Source of the DNA: Cucumibacter marinus DSM 18995
GTDB lineage: Bacteria; Pseudomonadota; Alphaproteobacteria; Rhizobiales; Devosiaceae
DNA length: 64,000 nt
Assembly (NCBI RefSeq): GCF_000429865.1
Contig: NZ_KE386977.1
Span: 243,393-307,392, forward strand
Direction of reading: 5' to 3'
In this document: positions 7,606-18,508 of the stretch, piece by piece
How positions within the stretch are numbered: the stretch's first letter is position 1
Layout of the letters: every line of letters starts with the position of its first letter
The notes under the pieces: model-generated
The model's database searches: none
Told to the model about the DNA's origin: nothing
Seen by the model: the letters and a program-made list of their open reading frames with translations, nothing else
Made by a program: the position numbers and the translations under genes

Positions 7606-9099
7606 ATGTCCAAGAAAAAACCGTCTCGAATCACCGCCCGCCTGCCGCGCGGATTCGTCGATCGCGGCCCGGGCGAAATCCGCGCCTTTGACGGCATGAT
7701 TGCCAAGATCCGCGAAGTCTATGATCAATACGGCTTCGATCCGGTCGAAACCCCGCTGTTCGAATATACCGAGGCGCTCGGCAAGTTCCTGCCCGATACC
7801 GACCGGCCCAATGCCGGCGTGTTCTCGCTGCAGGACGATGATGAGCAGTGGATGAGCCTGCGCTACGATCTCACCGCGCCGCTCGCCCGCTATTTCGCCG
7901 AAAACTACAATGATCTGCCCAAGCCCTACCGCTCCTATCGCGTGGGCTATGTGTTCCGGAACGAAAAGCCCGGGCCGGGCCGCTTCCGCCAGTTCATGCA
8001 GTTCGATGCCGATACGGTCGGCGCGCCGGGTCCCGCCGCCGACGCCGAAATGTGCATGATGATGGCCGATGTCATGGATGCGCTGGGGCTTGAGGGCAAA
8101 TACGTCATCCGCGTCAACAACCGCAAGGTGCTCGACGGGGTGCTGGAAGTGACGGGCGTTGAAGGCGGCGATCAAAGACTGACGGTGATGAGAGCCTTAG
8201 ACAAGCTCGACAAGTTTGGAATTGCTGGGGTTGAAGAACTCTTGGGTGCCGGGCGGAAAGACCAAAGTGGCGACTTCACGCCTGGAGCGGCCCTGAAGCC
8301 CTGGCAGATATCAACGATCATCAAGTTCATTGGCGTAAAGCCCGGCGAGAAGTTGGGTGAATTTGTCGGCGGGTTTCTGTCTGAGATGGTTGAGAAGTCT
8401 GAACTCCTTAGATCGGGATTTAGTGAGTTGGGAGAGATGCAGGCGCTATTCGATGCCGCCGGCTATGGCGCCGATCGCATCAAGATCGACCCCTCGGTCG
8501 TGCGCGGGCTGGAATACTACACCGGCCCGGTCTTTGAGGCCGAACTGACCTTCCCGGTCACCAACGAAAAGGGCCAGGAAGTGGTCTTCGGCTCGGTCGG
8601 CGGGGGTGGCCGCTATGACGGCCTTGTCTCCCGCTTCCGTCCCGAACCCGTGCCCGCCACCGGCTTTTCCATCGGCGTCAGCCGTCTCGCCCAGGCGCTC
8701 AAGCTGACCGGCAATCTTGATACCGGCACCGATCGCGGCCCCGTGGTCGTCGTGGTGCAGGACAAGGACCAGATCGCCTCCTACCAGGCCATGGTCGCCG
8801 AGTTGCGCCAGGCCGGCATCCGCGCCGAGATGTTCCTGGGCAATCCCAAGAACATGGGCAAGCAATTCGCCTATGCCGACCAGCGCAACGCCCCGGCGGT
8901 GATCATCGAAGGCTCGGACGAGCGCGAGAAGGGCGAGATCCAGATCAAGGATCTGATCGCCGGCAAACGCGCCTCCGAGGAAATCGAAGACAACGCCGCC
9001 TGGCGCGCAGAGCGCCCCGGCCAGTTCGCGGTCAAGCGCACCGAGCTTGTCGCGGCCATTGAAAAGCTCATCGCCGAGCAGGAAGCGGAAGGCAACTGA
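7606..9099 (+). CDS. hisS: Histidyl-tRNA synthetase, alphaproteobacterial type
   Basis: Charges tRNA-His with histidine; class II synthetase, 497 residues, longer than the roughly 425 of E. coli. Motif 2 reads [17 protein letters not shown], the histidine A motif [12 protein letters not shown], and motif 3 GFSIGVSRL, followed by the C-terminal anticodon-binding domain. The sequence is of the divergent type that accompanies tRNA-His lacking G-1, as seen nearby. Residues about 186-281 are encoded with codons otherwise rare in this gene (AGA, TTA, ATA, CTA, AGT, GGA) and with lower GC; this is the insertion region between motif 2 and the histidine A motif. hisZ starts one base after the stop codon, so the genes are co-transcribed. 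Confidence 0.97.
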   Translation: MSKKKPSRITARLPRGFVDRGPGEIRAFDGMIAKIREVYDQYGFDPVETPLFEYTEALGKFLPDTDRPNAGVFSLQDDDEQWMSLRYDLTAPLARYFAENYNDLPKPYRSYRVGYVFRNEKPGPGRFRQFMQFDADTVGAPGPAADAEMCMMMADVMDALGLEGKYVIRVNNRKVLDGVLEVTGVEGGDQRLTVMRALDKLDKFGIAGVEELLGAGRKDQSGDFTPGAALKPWQISTIIKFIGVKPGEKLGEFVGGFLSEMVEKSELLRSGFSELGEMQALFDAAGYGADRIKIDPSVVRGLEYYTGPVFEAELTFPVTNEKGQEVVFGSVGGGGRYDGLVSRFRPEPVPATGFSIGVSRLAQALKLTGNLDTGTDRGPVVVVVQDKDQIASYQAMVAELRQAGIRAEMFLGNPKNMGKQFAYADQRNAPAVIIEGSDEREKGEIQIKDLIAGKRASEEIEDNAAWRAERPGQFAVKRTELVAAIEKLIAEQEAEGN

Positions 9100-9100
9100 G

Positions 9101-10183
9101 ATGGACGCCCGGGCCCGGCGCGACGCGCTCGACAGGCTGATCGATCAGGCGACCGACCGGCGCGTCAGCCCCGGCATCCTGCAGCCGGCCGAACTCTATT
9201 TCGACCTGGCGGGTGAAGAGATTGGCCGCCGCCTGATGCTGACCGCAGCCGACGATGGCACCGAATACTGCCTGAGGCCCGAATTCACCCTCGCGGTTGC
9301 CGCCGATTTCCTCGCCGATGACGACGCAACCCCCATGCGCGCGGGCTATCTCGGCCCGGTTTTCCGCAAGCGCCAGGCCGGCCCCGCCGAGTTTGACCAG
9401 GGCGGCATCGAAATTCTCTCTCCCGAAGACGGGGAGGCGGCCTTTTCCGAAATCGTCGCCTTCGCGCTTGAAGCCGCGAAGATCTACGGCGTTGAGGCCC
9501 CGCGCCTGCATCTTGGTGCCGTCGATCTGTTCGAGGCGTTGATCGACCGGCTCGACATGCCCGATGTCTGGCGCCCGCGCATCCGCCACCGGCTCGGTCA
9601 TCCCGATGCCATGGCGCAATTGCTCGACCGGCTGACTTCGCCCGAGGGCGTCTCTCGCGCCGCGACCTTTCCGAGCCAGCGCGTAAAGCTGATCGAGGTC
9701 GTGGCCGCCGAGATGTCCGCTGCCGGTCTCAGCCCAATCTCCGGCCGCCAGGCCGAGGAGGTCGCCGACCGCTATCTCGAAAAGCGCGCGCTGGCCGAGG
9801 CCCGGGTACCAGAAGAGACCGTGGCCTGTCTGCGCCGCTATCTTGCGATGGCCGGTCCCGCCGCCGAGCAGCTTGAGGCTATCGGCGCCTTTGCCAGCGA
9901 GATCGGCATCGATCTCGGGGCCGGGATCGACCGGCTGGCCGCCCGCATCGCGGCGGCAAACGCCGCCAATGGCCAAATCGGTATCAGCTTCGATGCCGGG
10001 TTTTCCCCGCGCCTCGATTATTACACCGGCCATGTCTTCGAATTGTTGGCGCCGGGCTCCGGCGATGTGCTTGCGTCGGGCGGGCGCTATGACCGGTTGC
10101 TCGAGCGCCTTGGTGCGCCCGAACCGATGAAAGCCGTTGGCTGCGCGGTCTGGGTCGACCGGCTTGAGGGGGCCGTTCAATGA
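9101..10183 (+). CDS. hisZ: ATP phosphoribosyltransferase regulatory subunit
   Basis: A HisRS paralogue without tRNA charging activity. It forms the hetero-octamer with short HisG and is needed for activity and histidine feedback. 360 residues from the ATG one base after hisS. A longer in-frame reading would overlap hisS and is rejected. Class II-like signatures: [47 protein letters not shown], then [14 protein letters not shown] and [14 protein letters not shown]. There is no C-terminal anticodon-binding domain, as expected. It overlaps hisG by four bases (ATGA), which suggests translational coupling and equal amounts of both subunits. Confidence 0.95.
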   Translation: MDARARRDALDRLIDQATDRRVSPGILQPAELYFDLAGEEIGRRLMLTAADDGTEYCLRPEFTLAVAADFLADDDATPMRAGYLGPVFRKRQAGPAEFDQGGIEILSPEDGEAAFSEIVAFALEAAKIYGVEAPRLHLGAVDLFEALIDRLDMPDVWRPRIRHRLGHPDAMAQLLDRLTSPEGVSRAATFPSQRVKLIEVVAAEMSAAGLSPISGRQAEEVADRYLEKRALAEARVPEETVACLRRYLAMAGPAAEQLEAIGAFASEIGIDLGAGIDRLAARIAAANAANGQIGISFDAGFSPRLDYYTGHVFELLAPGSGDVLASGGRYDRLLERLGAPEPMKAVGCAVWVDRLEGAVQ

Positions 10184-10908
10184 GTGATGTGTTGCTCGCC
10201 GTGCCTTCCAAGGGCCGGCTTGAACAGGCCACGCGTGAAACGCTGGCCGAATTCGGCCTCGTCATCACCCGGCCGGGCGGCGACCGCTCTTATCTCGGCG
10301 CCATCGAAGGGCTCGACGGCGTCACCGTCCGCTTCATCTCCGCCTCCGAGATTGCCCGCGAGCTCGTGCGTGGCCGCATCGATATCGGGGTCACCGGGCT
10401 CGACGTGCTGCACGAGGCAGCCCCCGCCGCCCCCGATCAGGTGATCACCGCCAAAGCCCTTGGCTTCGGCCATGCCGATGTCGTGGTGGCAGCGCCCGCG
10501 AGCTGGATCGATGTCGAAACCATGAGCGATCTCGCCGACGTCGCTTCCGACTTCCGCCACCGGCACGGCCGCTGGCTGCGGGTGGCGACCAAGTTCGTCA
10601 ATCTGACCCGGCGCTTCTTTGCCGATCACGGCATTGCCGAATACCGCATTGTCGAAAGCCTCGGTTCGACCGAGGCTGCGCCCTCGGCAGGCGCGGCGGA
10701 CCTGATCGTCGATATCACCTCGACCGGCTCGACGCTCAAGGCCAATGGCCTGCGGGTGCCGTCGGACGGGCTGATCCTGCCGTCCCAGGCGAGCCTCATC
10801 GTTTCCAGACAGGCCGCATGGGATGCCGGCCGCCGCGCCATCGTCGAGGCCTTCCTCGACAAGGTCGAACAGGGCCTCGGCGCCTCCGTCGCCGCCGAGC
10901 TGCGCTGA
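10180..10908 (+). CDS. hisG: ATP phosphoribosyltransferase catalytic subunit, short form
   Basis: First step of histidine synthesis: ATP plus PRPP gives phosphoribosyl-ATP. 242 residues; starts with [12 protein letters not shown] and has the typical [10 protein letters not shown]. The PRPP-binding region is seen as [19 protein letters not shown]. The C-terminal ACT-like regulatory domain of long HisG is absent, so the enzyme depends on HisZ, encoded just upstream with a four-base overlap. The other his genes are not in the window. After this gene comes a repeat island rather than more operon genes, so hisG is probably the last gene of the unit. Confidence 0.96.
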   Translation: MSDVLLAVPSKGRLEQATRETLAEFGLVITRPGGDRSYLGAIEGLDGVTVRFISASEIARELVRGRIDIGVTGLDVLHEAAPAAPDQVITAKALGFGHADVVVAAPASWIDVETMSDLADVASDFRHRHGRWLRVATKFVNLTRRFFADHGIAEYRIVESLGSTEAAPSAGAADLIVDITSTGSTLKANGLRVPSDGLILPSQASLIVSRQAAWDAGRRAIVEAFLDKVEQGLGASVAAELR

Positions 10909-11423
10909 ACCTAGTTTCCACCCATCCTCCCCCGTCAAGGGGAGGTGACATTGGTGCCGGCTCAACGTTCCTCGTCTCCGTCACCACCCGGTTTACCCGG
11001 GTGGTCCATGCTGGATTGCCCGAACAAGTCGGGCAATGACGTCAAGTCGGGCAATGACGTGGAGACTGTCTCTGGGCGGCACCCCCACCCTCCGCCGTCA
11101 CCCCGTTGTCACGGGAATGACCTGGAGCTTGTGGCACGACCCGAACCCTCACCCTTGCGGGGAGGGACGTCGAGCAGGATTTGGTCCAGGCCAAATCCGT
11201 TGCGAGACAGGGTGGGGGTTCTGCGGGGTTTAGGCATCCCGAGCAGGCGAATTGCCTTCAACCCCTGCCCTTCGACAAGCTCAGGACGAGGGCCTGAGAG
11301 CGTGCCCCCAACTCGGGCCGCCCCGGCCTTGATCCGGGGCCTCTTCGTGTGGGCTATCGGGTCCCGGCTCAAGGCCGGGACAGCGCGGAGGATATGGCAC
11401 CACCCATTTCCCCCAGCCCGCCC
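10909..11423. repeat. Repeat-rich non-coding island
   Basis: 515 bases between two convergent genes (hisG and doxX) with no credible gene. It is a patchwork of palindromes: ACCACCCGG/CCGGGTGGT (10983-11005), ATTGCCCGA/TCGGGCAAT (about 11015-11036), an 18-base unit in exact tandem (11025-11042 and 11043-11060), GGATTTGG/CCAAATCC (11177-11198), CCCCGG/CCGGGG (11321-11339) and GTCCCGG/CCGGGAC (11361-11381). Motifs such as CTTCGACAAGCTCAGGACGA are common between alphaproteobacterial genes. These are small non-autonomous repeats, and some may act as terminators. Open frames here are by-products of the GC content. Confidence 0.75.
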
Positions 11424-11816
11424 CTATGCCGAAGCGCGCTTGTCGAGGGCGAATGCGCCTGCACCATTCGCGGTGACCAGCAACAGCCCGCCGGCAACCG
11501 CGAGGTTCTTGAGGAACATCGTCATCTGCATCTGGTCGGCGAAATTGTTGTGCGCCAGCAGTGCGGCGGCGATTGAAAAGACCGCCAGCGCGATGGCGGC
11601 GATCCGGGCCTGGAACCCGGCAATCAGCGCCAGCCCGCCGATCAGCTCGAACAGGCCGACGACATAGACCAGGATACCCGGTGCGGGCAGGCCGAGGAAT
11701 TCGAAATACCCGGCATTGCTCGCCGGGTCCATCAGCTTGGCCACGCCCGCAAGCACGAACATGAGGGCGAGAAGAATGCGCGCAACCAGCGGCGCGGCTT
11801 TGGTGATTGTGTCCAT
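11424..11816 (-). CDS. DoxX-family membrane protein
   Basis: 130 residues with four hydrophobic segments (ARILLALMFVLAGVAKL; ILVYVVGLFELIGGLALIAGF; IAAIALAVFSIAAALLAH; LAVAGGLLLVTANG), the DoxX four-helix pattern with GVAKL near the first helix and a Gly-rich second helix. The ATG is preceded by GGAGAG; longer in-frame readings upstream have no such site and no hydrophobic content. DoxX proteins are linked to thiosulfate or quinone redox chemistry and, elsewhere, to thiol-stress complexes. Nothing nearby narrows the function. Confidence 0.88.
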   Translation of the reverse strand: MDTITKAAPLVARILLALMFVLAGVAKLMDPASNAGYFEFLGLPAPGILVYVVGLFELIGGLALIAGFQARIAAIALAVFSIAAALLAHNNFADQMQMTMFLKNLAVAGGLLLVTANGAGAFALDKRASA

Positions 11817-12048
11817 TATGACTCTCTCCAGATCATCGAATGGCGGCCATATGGGCGTTTCCCCGGGTGTGAGAAACACTTCATGTTTCGACAGACTGTT
11901 GAAAGATTCCGACCGATTGGGCTGAATTCGCCTTCTTTGTTGAGGAATTGGAGACAAAGTGCGCAGCGGCCATAAACCCGCTGGCAATCTCTGGCGCCTA
12001 TTTTGCCTTTGAAACAAAAGCGGTCTTTCTCTGCCAAAGGCGCCCCGC

Positions 12049-13218
12049 GTGACCGAGCTGACCATTCTCATGCCCTGCCTCAACGAGGCCGAAACCCTTG
12101 CGGTTTGCATCCGCAAGGCGCGTGGCTTCCTCGCCGAACACGATGTCCAGGGCGAAGTGCTGATCGCCGATAATGGCTCGACCGACGGGTCGCAGCAGAT
12201 TGCCGAGGCCGAGGGTGCACGCGTGGTGCCGGTTCCGCGAAAGGGTTATGGCGCCGCCCTCGCCGGTGGCATCGCCGCCGCGAAAGGCCGCTTCGTGATC
12301 ATGGGCGACGCCGATGATTCCTATGATTTCTCGGATCTGATGCCGTTCCTGGAAAAGCTGAGGGAAGGGGCGCAGCTCGTCATGGGCAACCGCTTCGATG
12401 GCGGCATTGCCCCGGGCGCCATGCCGCCGCTTCACCGCTTTCTCGGCAATCCGGTGCTCTCCTTTGCGGGACGCTTGTTCTTCCGCACTGATATCGGTGA
12501 TTTCCACTGCGGGCTGCGCGGCTTCGACCGGGATGCGATCCGCGCTCTCAATCTGCGCACCTCGGGCATGGAGTTCGCATCCGAGATGGTGGTCAAGGCT
12601 ACGCTCGAGAAGCTGCGCATTGCCGAGGTGCCGACCACGCTGTCTCCTGATGGCCGCACCCGCGCACCGCATCTGCGTTCCTGGCGCGATGGCTGGCGGC
12701 ATTTGCGCTTCCTGCTGCTCTACAGCCCGCGCTGGCTGTTCCTCTATCCCGGCCTCATCCTGATGGCCCTGGGCACGGTATCGACGCTCTATTTGCTGCC
12801 TGGGCCTGTCCAGATTGCGCCGGATGTCGAGATCGATATCCATACCCTGCTGGTCGGCGCCATGTGCGTCATTGTCGGCCTGCAGGCGATTTCGTTCGCC
12901 ATCATCGCCCGGTCCTTTGCCACCCGCTACGGCTTCATCCCGCGTTCGGCCACTTTCGGGCGCCTGCTCGATGCGATCAGCCTCGAGCGCATCCTGTTCG
13001 TCGCCGTACCGATCGCCGTGCTCGGCATAGGCGGGATCGCCTGGTCGGTCATCAACTGGGCATCGACCGGATTCGGGCCGCTCAGCTATTCCGGCACCAT
13101 GCGCGTCATGATCATATCCATGACGGCGGTGGTCGCGGGTATCCAGCTTGCCATGACCGGTTTTCTGTCCTCTATGATGAACATTCCCATGCGCGAATCC
13201 GGGTCGAGCGAAACCTGA
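12049..13218 (+). CDS. Family 2 glycosyltransferase with C-terminal membrane helices
   Basis: 389 residues from a GTG start. The N-terminal GT-A domain shows LTILMPCLNEAETL, IADNGSTDGS and the nucleotide-sugar site VIMGDADDSYDFSD, close to polyprenyl-phosphate (dolichol-phosphate-type) sugar transferases. Four hydrophobic segments follow from about residue 225. The probable role is sugar transfer to a lipid carrier at the inner face of the membrane for surface glycans or glycolipids. A second, GtrA-fused glycosyltransferase lies 5 kb away. The substrate cannot be read from the sequence. It is divergent from doxX, with about 230 bases between. Confidence 0.85.
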   Translation: MTELTILMPCLNEAETLAVCIRKARGFLAEHDVQGEVLIADNGSTDGSQQIAEAEGARVVPVPRKGYGAALAGGIAAAKGRFVIMGDADDSYDFSDLMPFLEKLREGAQLVMGNRFDGGIAPGAMPPLHRFLGNPVLSFAGRLFFRTDIGDFHCGLRGFDRDAIRALNLRTSGMEFASEMVVKATLEKLRIAEVPTTLSPDGRTRAPHLRSWRDGWRHLRFLLLYSPRWLFLYPGLILMALGTVSTLYLLPGPVQIAPDVEIDIHTLLVGAMCVIVGLQAISFAIIARSFATRYGFIPRSATFGRLLDAISLERILFVAVPIAVLGIGGIAWSVINWASTGFGPLSYSGTMRVMIISMTAVVAGIQLAMTGFLSSMMNIPMRESGSSET

Positions 13219-13260
13219 TCCGGTCTCACCCGCGCGACCCAGCTGCTGCGCGGACCGCCC

Positions 13261-14043
13261 ATGCTCGTCACACCGGACCTGTTTCTGTCTGTTGAAGTTC
13301 TGGCCCTGCTGGCCTTTGTCGGCCTGGCCGCGGGCTTTGTCGATGCCATCGCCGGGGGCGGAGGGCTCATTGCCCTGCCGGCCATGCTCGCGGTCGGCAT
13401 CCCGCCTGTCGGGGCGTTGGCCACCAACAAGGCGCAGGGTGTCATCGGCACCCTGATGGCCGTGTGGACTTATGCCCGGGGCGGTTATGTACGCTTTGGC
13501 GCCCTGGTGATCGCCATCGCCACGACATTTGCCGGTTCCTACACCGGGGCCTTCGTCGTCAAGCAGCTCGACACCAGCGTGCTCGAGATTGGCGTGCCTG
13601 TGTTGCTGATCGGCGTTGCCACCTATTTTACCCTCGCCCCACGCCTGTCCGATGTCGACCGCGCCGCGCGCCTTTCCTTCGCCGCCTTCGTGCCGGTCAT
13701 GGGCTTTCTGCTCGGCTTTTACGACGGCATTTTCGGGCCGGGCACGGGTTCCTTCTTCACCATGGGGTTCATCGTTCTGTTCGGCCTCGGGGTCACCCGC
13801 GCCGCCGCCAATACCAAGGTGCTCAATGCCGCCTCCAATCTTGGAGCACTGGCGCTGTTCATGCTGGCGGGCGACGTGTTGTGGCCGGTCGTCATCGTGA
13901 TGGCCATCGGCCAGATCGCCGGCGGCTATCTCGGCGCGCGCACCGGCATCCGTTTCGGTGCCCGCCTCATCAAGCCCATGGTGGTGGTGATCTCAGTCGT
14001 CCTCGCCCTCAAACTCCTTTGGGACCAGATCGGCGCTTTCTGA
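13261..14043 (+). CDS. TauE/SafE (TSUP) family membrane permease
   Basis: 260 residues and about eight hydrophobic segments in two similar halves, typical of TauE/SafE sulfite or sulfonate exporters. The family repeat appears as FVDAIAGGGGLIALPAMLAVGIPP in the first half (shown in part) and FGPGTGSFFTMGFI in the second. It follows the glycosyltransferase by 42 bases, so the two are probably co-transcribed. The solute is unknown; family members move sulfite, sulfoacetate and other organosulfur anions. Confidence 0.9.
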   Translation: MLVTPDLFLSVEVLALLAFVGLAAGFVDAIAGGGGLIALPAMLAVGIPPVGALATNKAQGVIGTLMAVWTYARGGYVRFGALVIAIATTFAGSYTGAFVVKQLDTSVLEIGVPVLLIGVATYFTLAPRLSDVDRAARLSFAAFVPVMGFLLGFYDGIFGPGTGSFFTMGFIVLFGLGVTRAAANTKVLNAASNLGALALFMLAGDVLWPVVIVMAIGQIAGGYLGARTGIRFGARLIKPMVVVISVVLALKLLWDQIGAF

Positions 14044-14057
14044 TCCCGCATAGAAAA

Positions 14058-14077
14058 GGCGGCCCGAGCGGGCCGCC
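14058..14077. terminator. Strong hairpin between convergent genes
   Basis: GGCGGCCC and GGGCCGCC pair across GAGC. On the minus strand it is followed by TTTTC, so it best serves the fasciclin gene reading leftward; on the plus strand only TTC follows. It probably works for both convergent transcripts. Confidence 0.8.
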
Positions 14078-14105
14078 TTCACGGGGAGGGGAGTATCGAG
14101 AAGTC

Positions 14106-14609
14106 TTATTTGGGCAGCAGAACCGTGTCGATCACATGGATCACACCATTGTCCGCCTGGATGTCGGCAGAGACCACATTCGCGGTGGTCGAACCGGCGA
14201 CGGTCACGGCCTGGGTCGAGGCGGTCTTGGTCACGGCCAGCATCTGGTCGCCATTGAGCGTCTTGACGTGGATCGAGCGGCCCGGCAGCTCATTCGACAT
14301 CAGTTCGCGCGGCAGCACATGCATGGTCAGGATCGCGATCAGCTGATCCTTGTTTTCAGGCTTCAAAAGGCTTTCGACCGTTCCTTCGGGCAGGGCGGCA
14401 AAGGCATCGTCGGTCGGCGCGAAAACGGTGATGTTGTCGGTGGTGGCGAGCGTGTCGGCAAGACCCGCCGCTTCGGCGGCCGCCAGCAGCGTGCCGAACG
14501 AGCCGGCGCCTGCAGCCGTCTCGACGATATTGTCGGCAAAGGCCGGCGTGGCCATGAGGGTGGCACCGAGAACGGCAGCACCAATGAACTTTTTCCCGCG
14601 ATTGAACAT
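14106..14609 (-). CDS. Secreted fasciclin (FAS1) domain protein
   Basis: 167 residues: signal peptide (FNRGKKFIGAAVLGATLMAT, cut after AFA) and one FAS1 domain with the H1 motif ITVFAPTDDAFAALP and the H2-like GVIHVIDTVLLP. The ATG has GGAGG seven bases upstream; a TTG four codons earlier contains that site itself and is rejected. FAS1 domains mediate adhesion, and similar bacterial proteins are periplasmic or surface-exposed. It stands alone between two terminators, so it is probably monocistronic. Confidence 0.93.
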   Translation of the reverse strand: MFNRGKKFIGAAVLGATLMATPAFADNIVETAAGAGSFGTLLAAAEAAGLADTLATTDNITVFAPTDDAFAALPEGTVESLLKPENKDQLIAILTMHVLPRELMSNELPGRSIHVKTLNGDQMLAVTKTASTQAVTVAGSTTANVVSADIQADNGVIHVIDTVLLPK

Positions 14610-14845
14610 TTGTTCCTCCAACTGTGTTTGGGGCCGTCAGGCGACGGCTTGAAAAATGAACGGGGCTGGAGGTGAACCGGATGACGGTAATCGGCCGCGG
14701 AAAAAACCTTGCCGGGCGGGTGATCCGAAATTGACGCGTCTTTTAAAGGGGTTGACCACGATTGAGGGTGTGAATCCCGGTATATAAACAAAAAGTGAAG
14801 CGCGGCCCGGATGCTGAACTTCACCTCAAAGGGCAATAAAAAAAA

Positions 14846-14865
14846 GGGCGGTCCGGGGACCGCCC
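14846..14865 (-). terminator. Rho-independent terminator of groESL
   Basis: GGGCGGTCC and GGACCGCCC pair across a GG loop. On the minus strand the stem is followed by an unbroken run of eight or more T. It lies about 40 bases past the groEL stop codon: a classic strong terminator. Confidence 0.92.
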
Positions 14866-14902
14866 TCTTCGTCGATGAGACCGTGTGGTCGGGTCGGCTG
14901 GC

Positions 14903-16549
<1,647 letters not shown>

Positions 16550-16595
16550 TTAAATGCTCCTTGAATGACTTGGATGGGCTGATGTGCGAGGCTGG

Positions 16596-16886
16596 TTAGC
16601 CTTCGATCACGCCCATGATGTCGGACTCTTTCATGATCAACAGGTCTTTGCCGTCGACCTTGACTTCGGTGCCCGACCACTTGCCGAACAGCACACGGTC
16701 ACCGGCCTTCACGTCGAGCGCGCGGACATTGCCGCTGTCGTCGCGGGCGCCAGGGCCAACCGAGACCACGAGGCCTTCAGAGGGCTTTTCCTTGGCGGTG
16801 TCGGGAATGATGATGCCGCCGGCGGTCTTTTCTTCGGAATCGACGCGCTCGACAACGACGCGGTCGTGCAGGGGACGAAAGCTCAT
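16596..16886 (-). CDS. groES: Co-chaperonin GroES (Hsp10)
   Basis: 96 residues: [20 protein letters not shown], then the mobile loop [16 protein letters not shown], and [20 protein letters not shown] later, all standard. It caps the GroEL ring. It is the first gene of the groESL operon, with the CIRCE element 40-66 bases upstream of the start codon. Confidence 0.99.
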   Translation of the reverse strand: MSFRPLHDRVVVERVDSEEKTAGGIIIPDTAKEKPSEGLVVSVGPGARDDSGNVRALDVKAGDRVLFGKWSGTEVKVDGKDLLIMKESDIMGVIEG

Positions 16887-16925
16887 TGCTTCATACCTTC
16901 ATCTGTCTGGTGAATTTGCCCCATG

Positions 16926-16952
16926 TTAGCACTCCCTGAATGTGAGTGCTAA
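16926..16952. promoter_or_regulatory. CIRCE operator (HrcA binding site)
   Basis: TTAGCACTC, nine bases, GAGTGCTAA: a perfect match to the CIRCE consensus. It sits between the probable groESL start point and the groES start codon, so HrcA bound here would block transcription at normal temperature. hrcA itself is not in the window. Confidence 0.97.
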
Positions 16953-16966
16953 CACTCGAAGGGGAG

Positions 16967-16994
16967 ATTTAGGGAAGGGGGTGACGGGAGTCAA
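16967..16994 (-). promoter_or_regulatory. Probable groESL promoter
   Basis: On the minus strand TTGACT (-35) and CTAAAT (-10) are 16 bases apart, within a longer CTTGAC-to-CCCTAAAT pattern that resembles the alphaproteobacterial heat-shock (RpoH) consensus. The predicted start point lies just upstream of CIRCE. Control by both sigma-32 and HrcA is possible. Confidence 0.6.
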
Positions 16995-17140
16995 GAAATC
17001 AGCCGTCGGGTATGACGAAAAAATCTTGTCCCCGCCATGTTTCCCTATGATCGGGGCACTTGATCGGGCCAAGCGCCGTGAAGATTGCCAAGCCGATCCC
17101 GAGCCGGTAAGGGGGACGCACACCAATTCCGGGCCGGCAA

Positions 17141-18304
17141 ATGGATCACCCCGCCAACACCGTGCAAGACGCACCTCAGAAGCAGGCCGCTTCCGCCGGG
17201 CCGATCCTTTCGATCGTGATCCCGACGCTTGATGAGGCGGGCAATATACTGGGGCTGATCGACAAGCTCGATGCCGCCCTTGTCGGTATTCCCTTCGAGA
17301 TCATCGTGGTTGACGATGACAGCCGCGACGGCACCGCCGAGCTCGTCAAACAGGCAGCGCTCGCCCGCGCGGACCTGCGCTGCATCCATCGCTTCGGCCG
17401 CCGGGGCCTGTCCTCGGCCTGCATCGAAGGCATGGCCGCCAGCGCCGCCCCTTATGTCGCCGTGATCGATGCCGATCATCAACATGACGAGACGGTTCTC
17501 CCGCGCATGCTGGAAAAGGCGCGCAGCGAAGGCCTCGACATCGTCGTTGCCAGCCGCTTTGCCGAAGCCGGCAGCGCCGAGGGCGGTCTTTCCTCGATCC
17601 GCCAGAAGGGCTCGAAGCTCGCCAACGCCATCGCCGGACTGGTTGCCGGCACGAGACTTTCCGATCCGATGAGCGGCTTCTTTGTCGTGCGCCGCGCGCT
17701 GTTCGACAAGGTCGCACGCGAACTCTCGCCGGACGGGTTCAAGATCCTGCTCGATATCGTCGTCTCGGCCAATTCCGCGGCCGAGCGGATCGGCGGTAAA
17801 CCCAGGATCGGCGAGGTCGGCTTCGAGTTCCGTGAGCGCAATGCCGGCGAGAGCAAGATGAGCCTCACCGTCGCGGTGCATTTCCTGGGGCTGGTTCTGT
17901 CAAAGCTCACTGGTGGACTGTTGCCGTCGAGCTTCCTCATGTTCGCCATGATCGGCTTTACCGGCGTCTTCGTGCACCTGATCGCGCTCGGGCTGATCCA
18001 CGCGCTGCCCGATTTCAATTTCACCAACTCCCAGCTTCTGGCCACCATCGTCGCGATGACCTGGAACTTTGTGTTGAACAACCGTCTGACCTACGCGGCC
18101 CAGCGCTTGAAGGGCCTCAGCTTCTGGCTGGGCCTGTTCACGTTCTATGTGGTGTGCAGTTTCGGCACGCTGGCCAATATCTCGGTGGCGAGCTGGATCT
18201 ATGACTGGCAGCCCCAGCTCTATCTTGCCGGATTTGCAGGTGCCTTGATGAGCGTGGTGTTCAATTACGCGGTCACCCGCGTGGTCACCTGGCGGAAGCG
18301 CTAG
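17141..18304 (+). CDS. Dolichol-phosphate-mannose-type glycosyltransferase fused to GtrA-like membrane domain
   Basis: 387 residues. The N-terminal GT2 domain: LSIVIPTLDEAGNI, IIVVDDDSRDGT, AVIDADHQHDE (the DxD-like site) and LSDPMSGFFVVRR, typical of DPM1-like synthases. The C-terminal third has four hydrophobic segments and TWNFVLNNRLTYA, a GtrA/DPMS signature. It probably makes a polyprenyl-phosphate sugar and flips or presents it for glycan or glycolipid decoration. The gene is transcribed away from groESL. No acceptor-specific partner gene is adjacent, so the product is unknown. Confidence 0.9.
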   Translation: MDHPANTVQDAPQKQAASAGPILSIVIPTLDEAGNILGLIDKLDAALVGIPFEIIVVDDDSRDGTAELVKQAALARADLRCIHRFGRRGLSSACIEGMAASAAPYVAVIDADHQHDETVLPRMLEKARSEGLDIVVASRFAEAGSAEGGLSSIRQKGSKLANAIAGLVAGTRLSDPMSGFFVVRRALFDKVARELSPDGFKILLDIVVSANSAAERIGGKPRIGEVGFEFRERNAGESKMSLTVAVHFLGLVLSKLTGGLLPSSFLMFAMIGFTGVFVHLIALGLIHALPDFNFTNSQLLATIVAMTWNFVLNNRLTYAAQRLKGLSFWLGLFTFYVVCSFGTLANISVASWIYDWQPQLYLAGFAGALMSVVFNYAVTRVVTWRKR

Positions 18305-18508
18305 CCAGGAGCGCGCCCAAGAAAGCGTGTTCCCGGCTTGAACGGGGATGTGAAGCGGTTTTCCGGTTCGGGCGCGTGACCACTGGAAACAAGGCGGCGA
18401 AGCGTGCTCGACGCGCTCGGAGCAAGAGCCTCCGCCGTCGACATAGGCCCGTCTGTGCTTGACCGGTCACTTCACTGTCCCGTTTAATTCCTTGAACACA
18501 GAGGGAAT

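Noticed and set aside
10945..11667. A 240-codon plus-strand frame through the repeat island
   Set aside because: It runs through palindromic repeats and into the antisense of doxX. Its composition is Pro/Ser/Arg-rich without domain signals.
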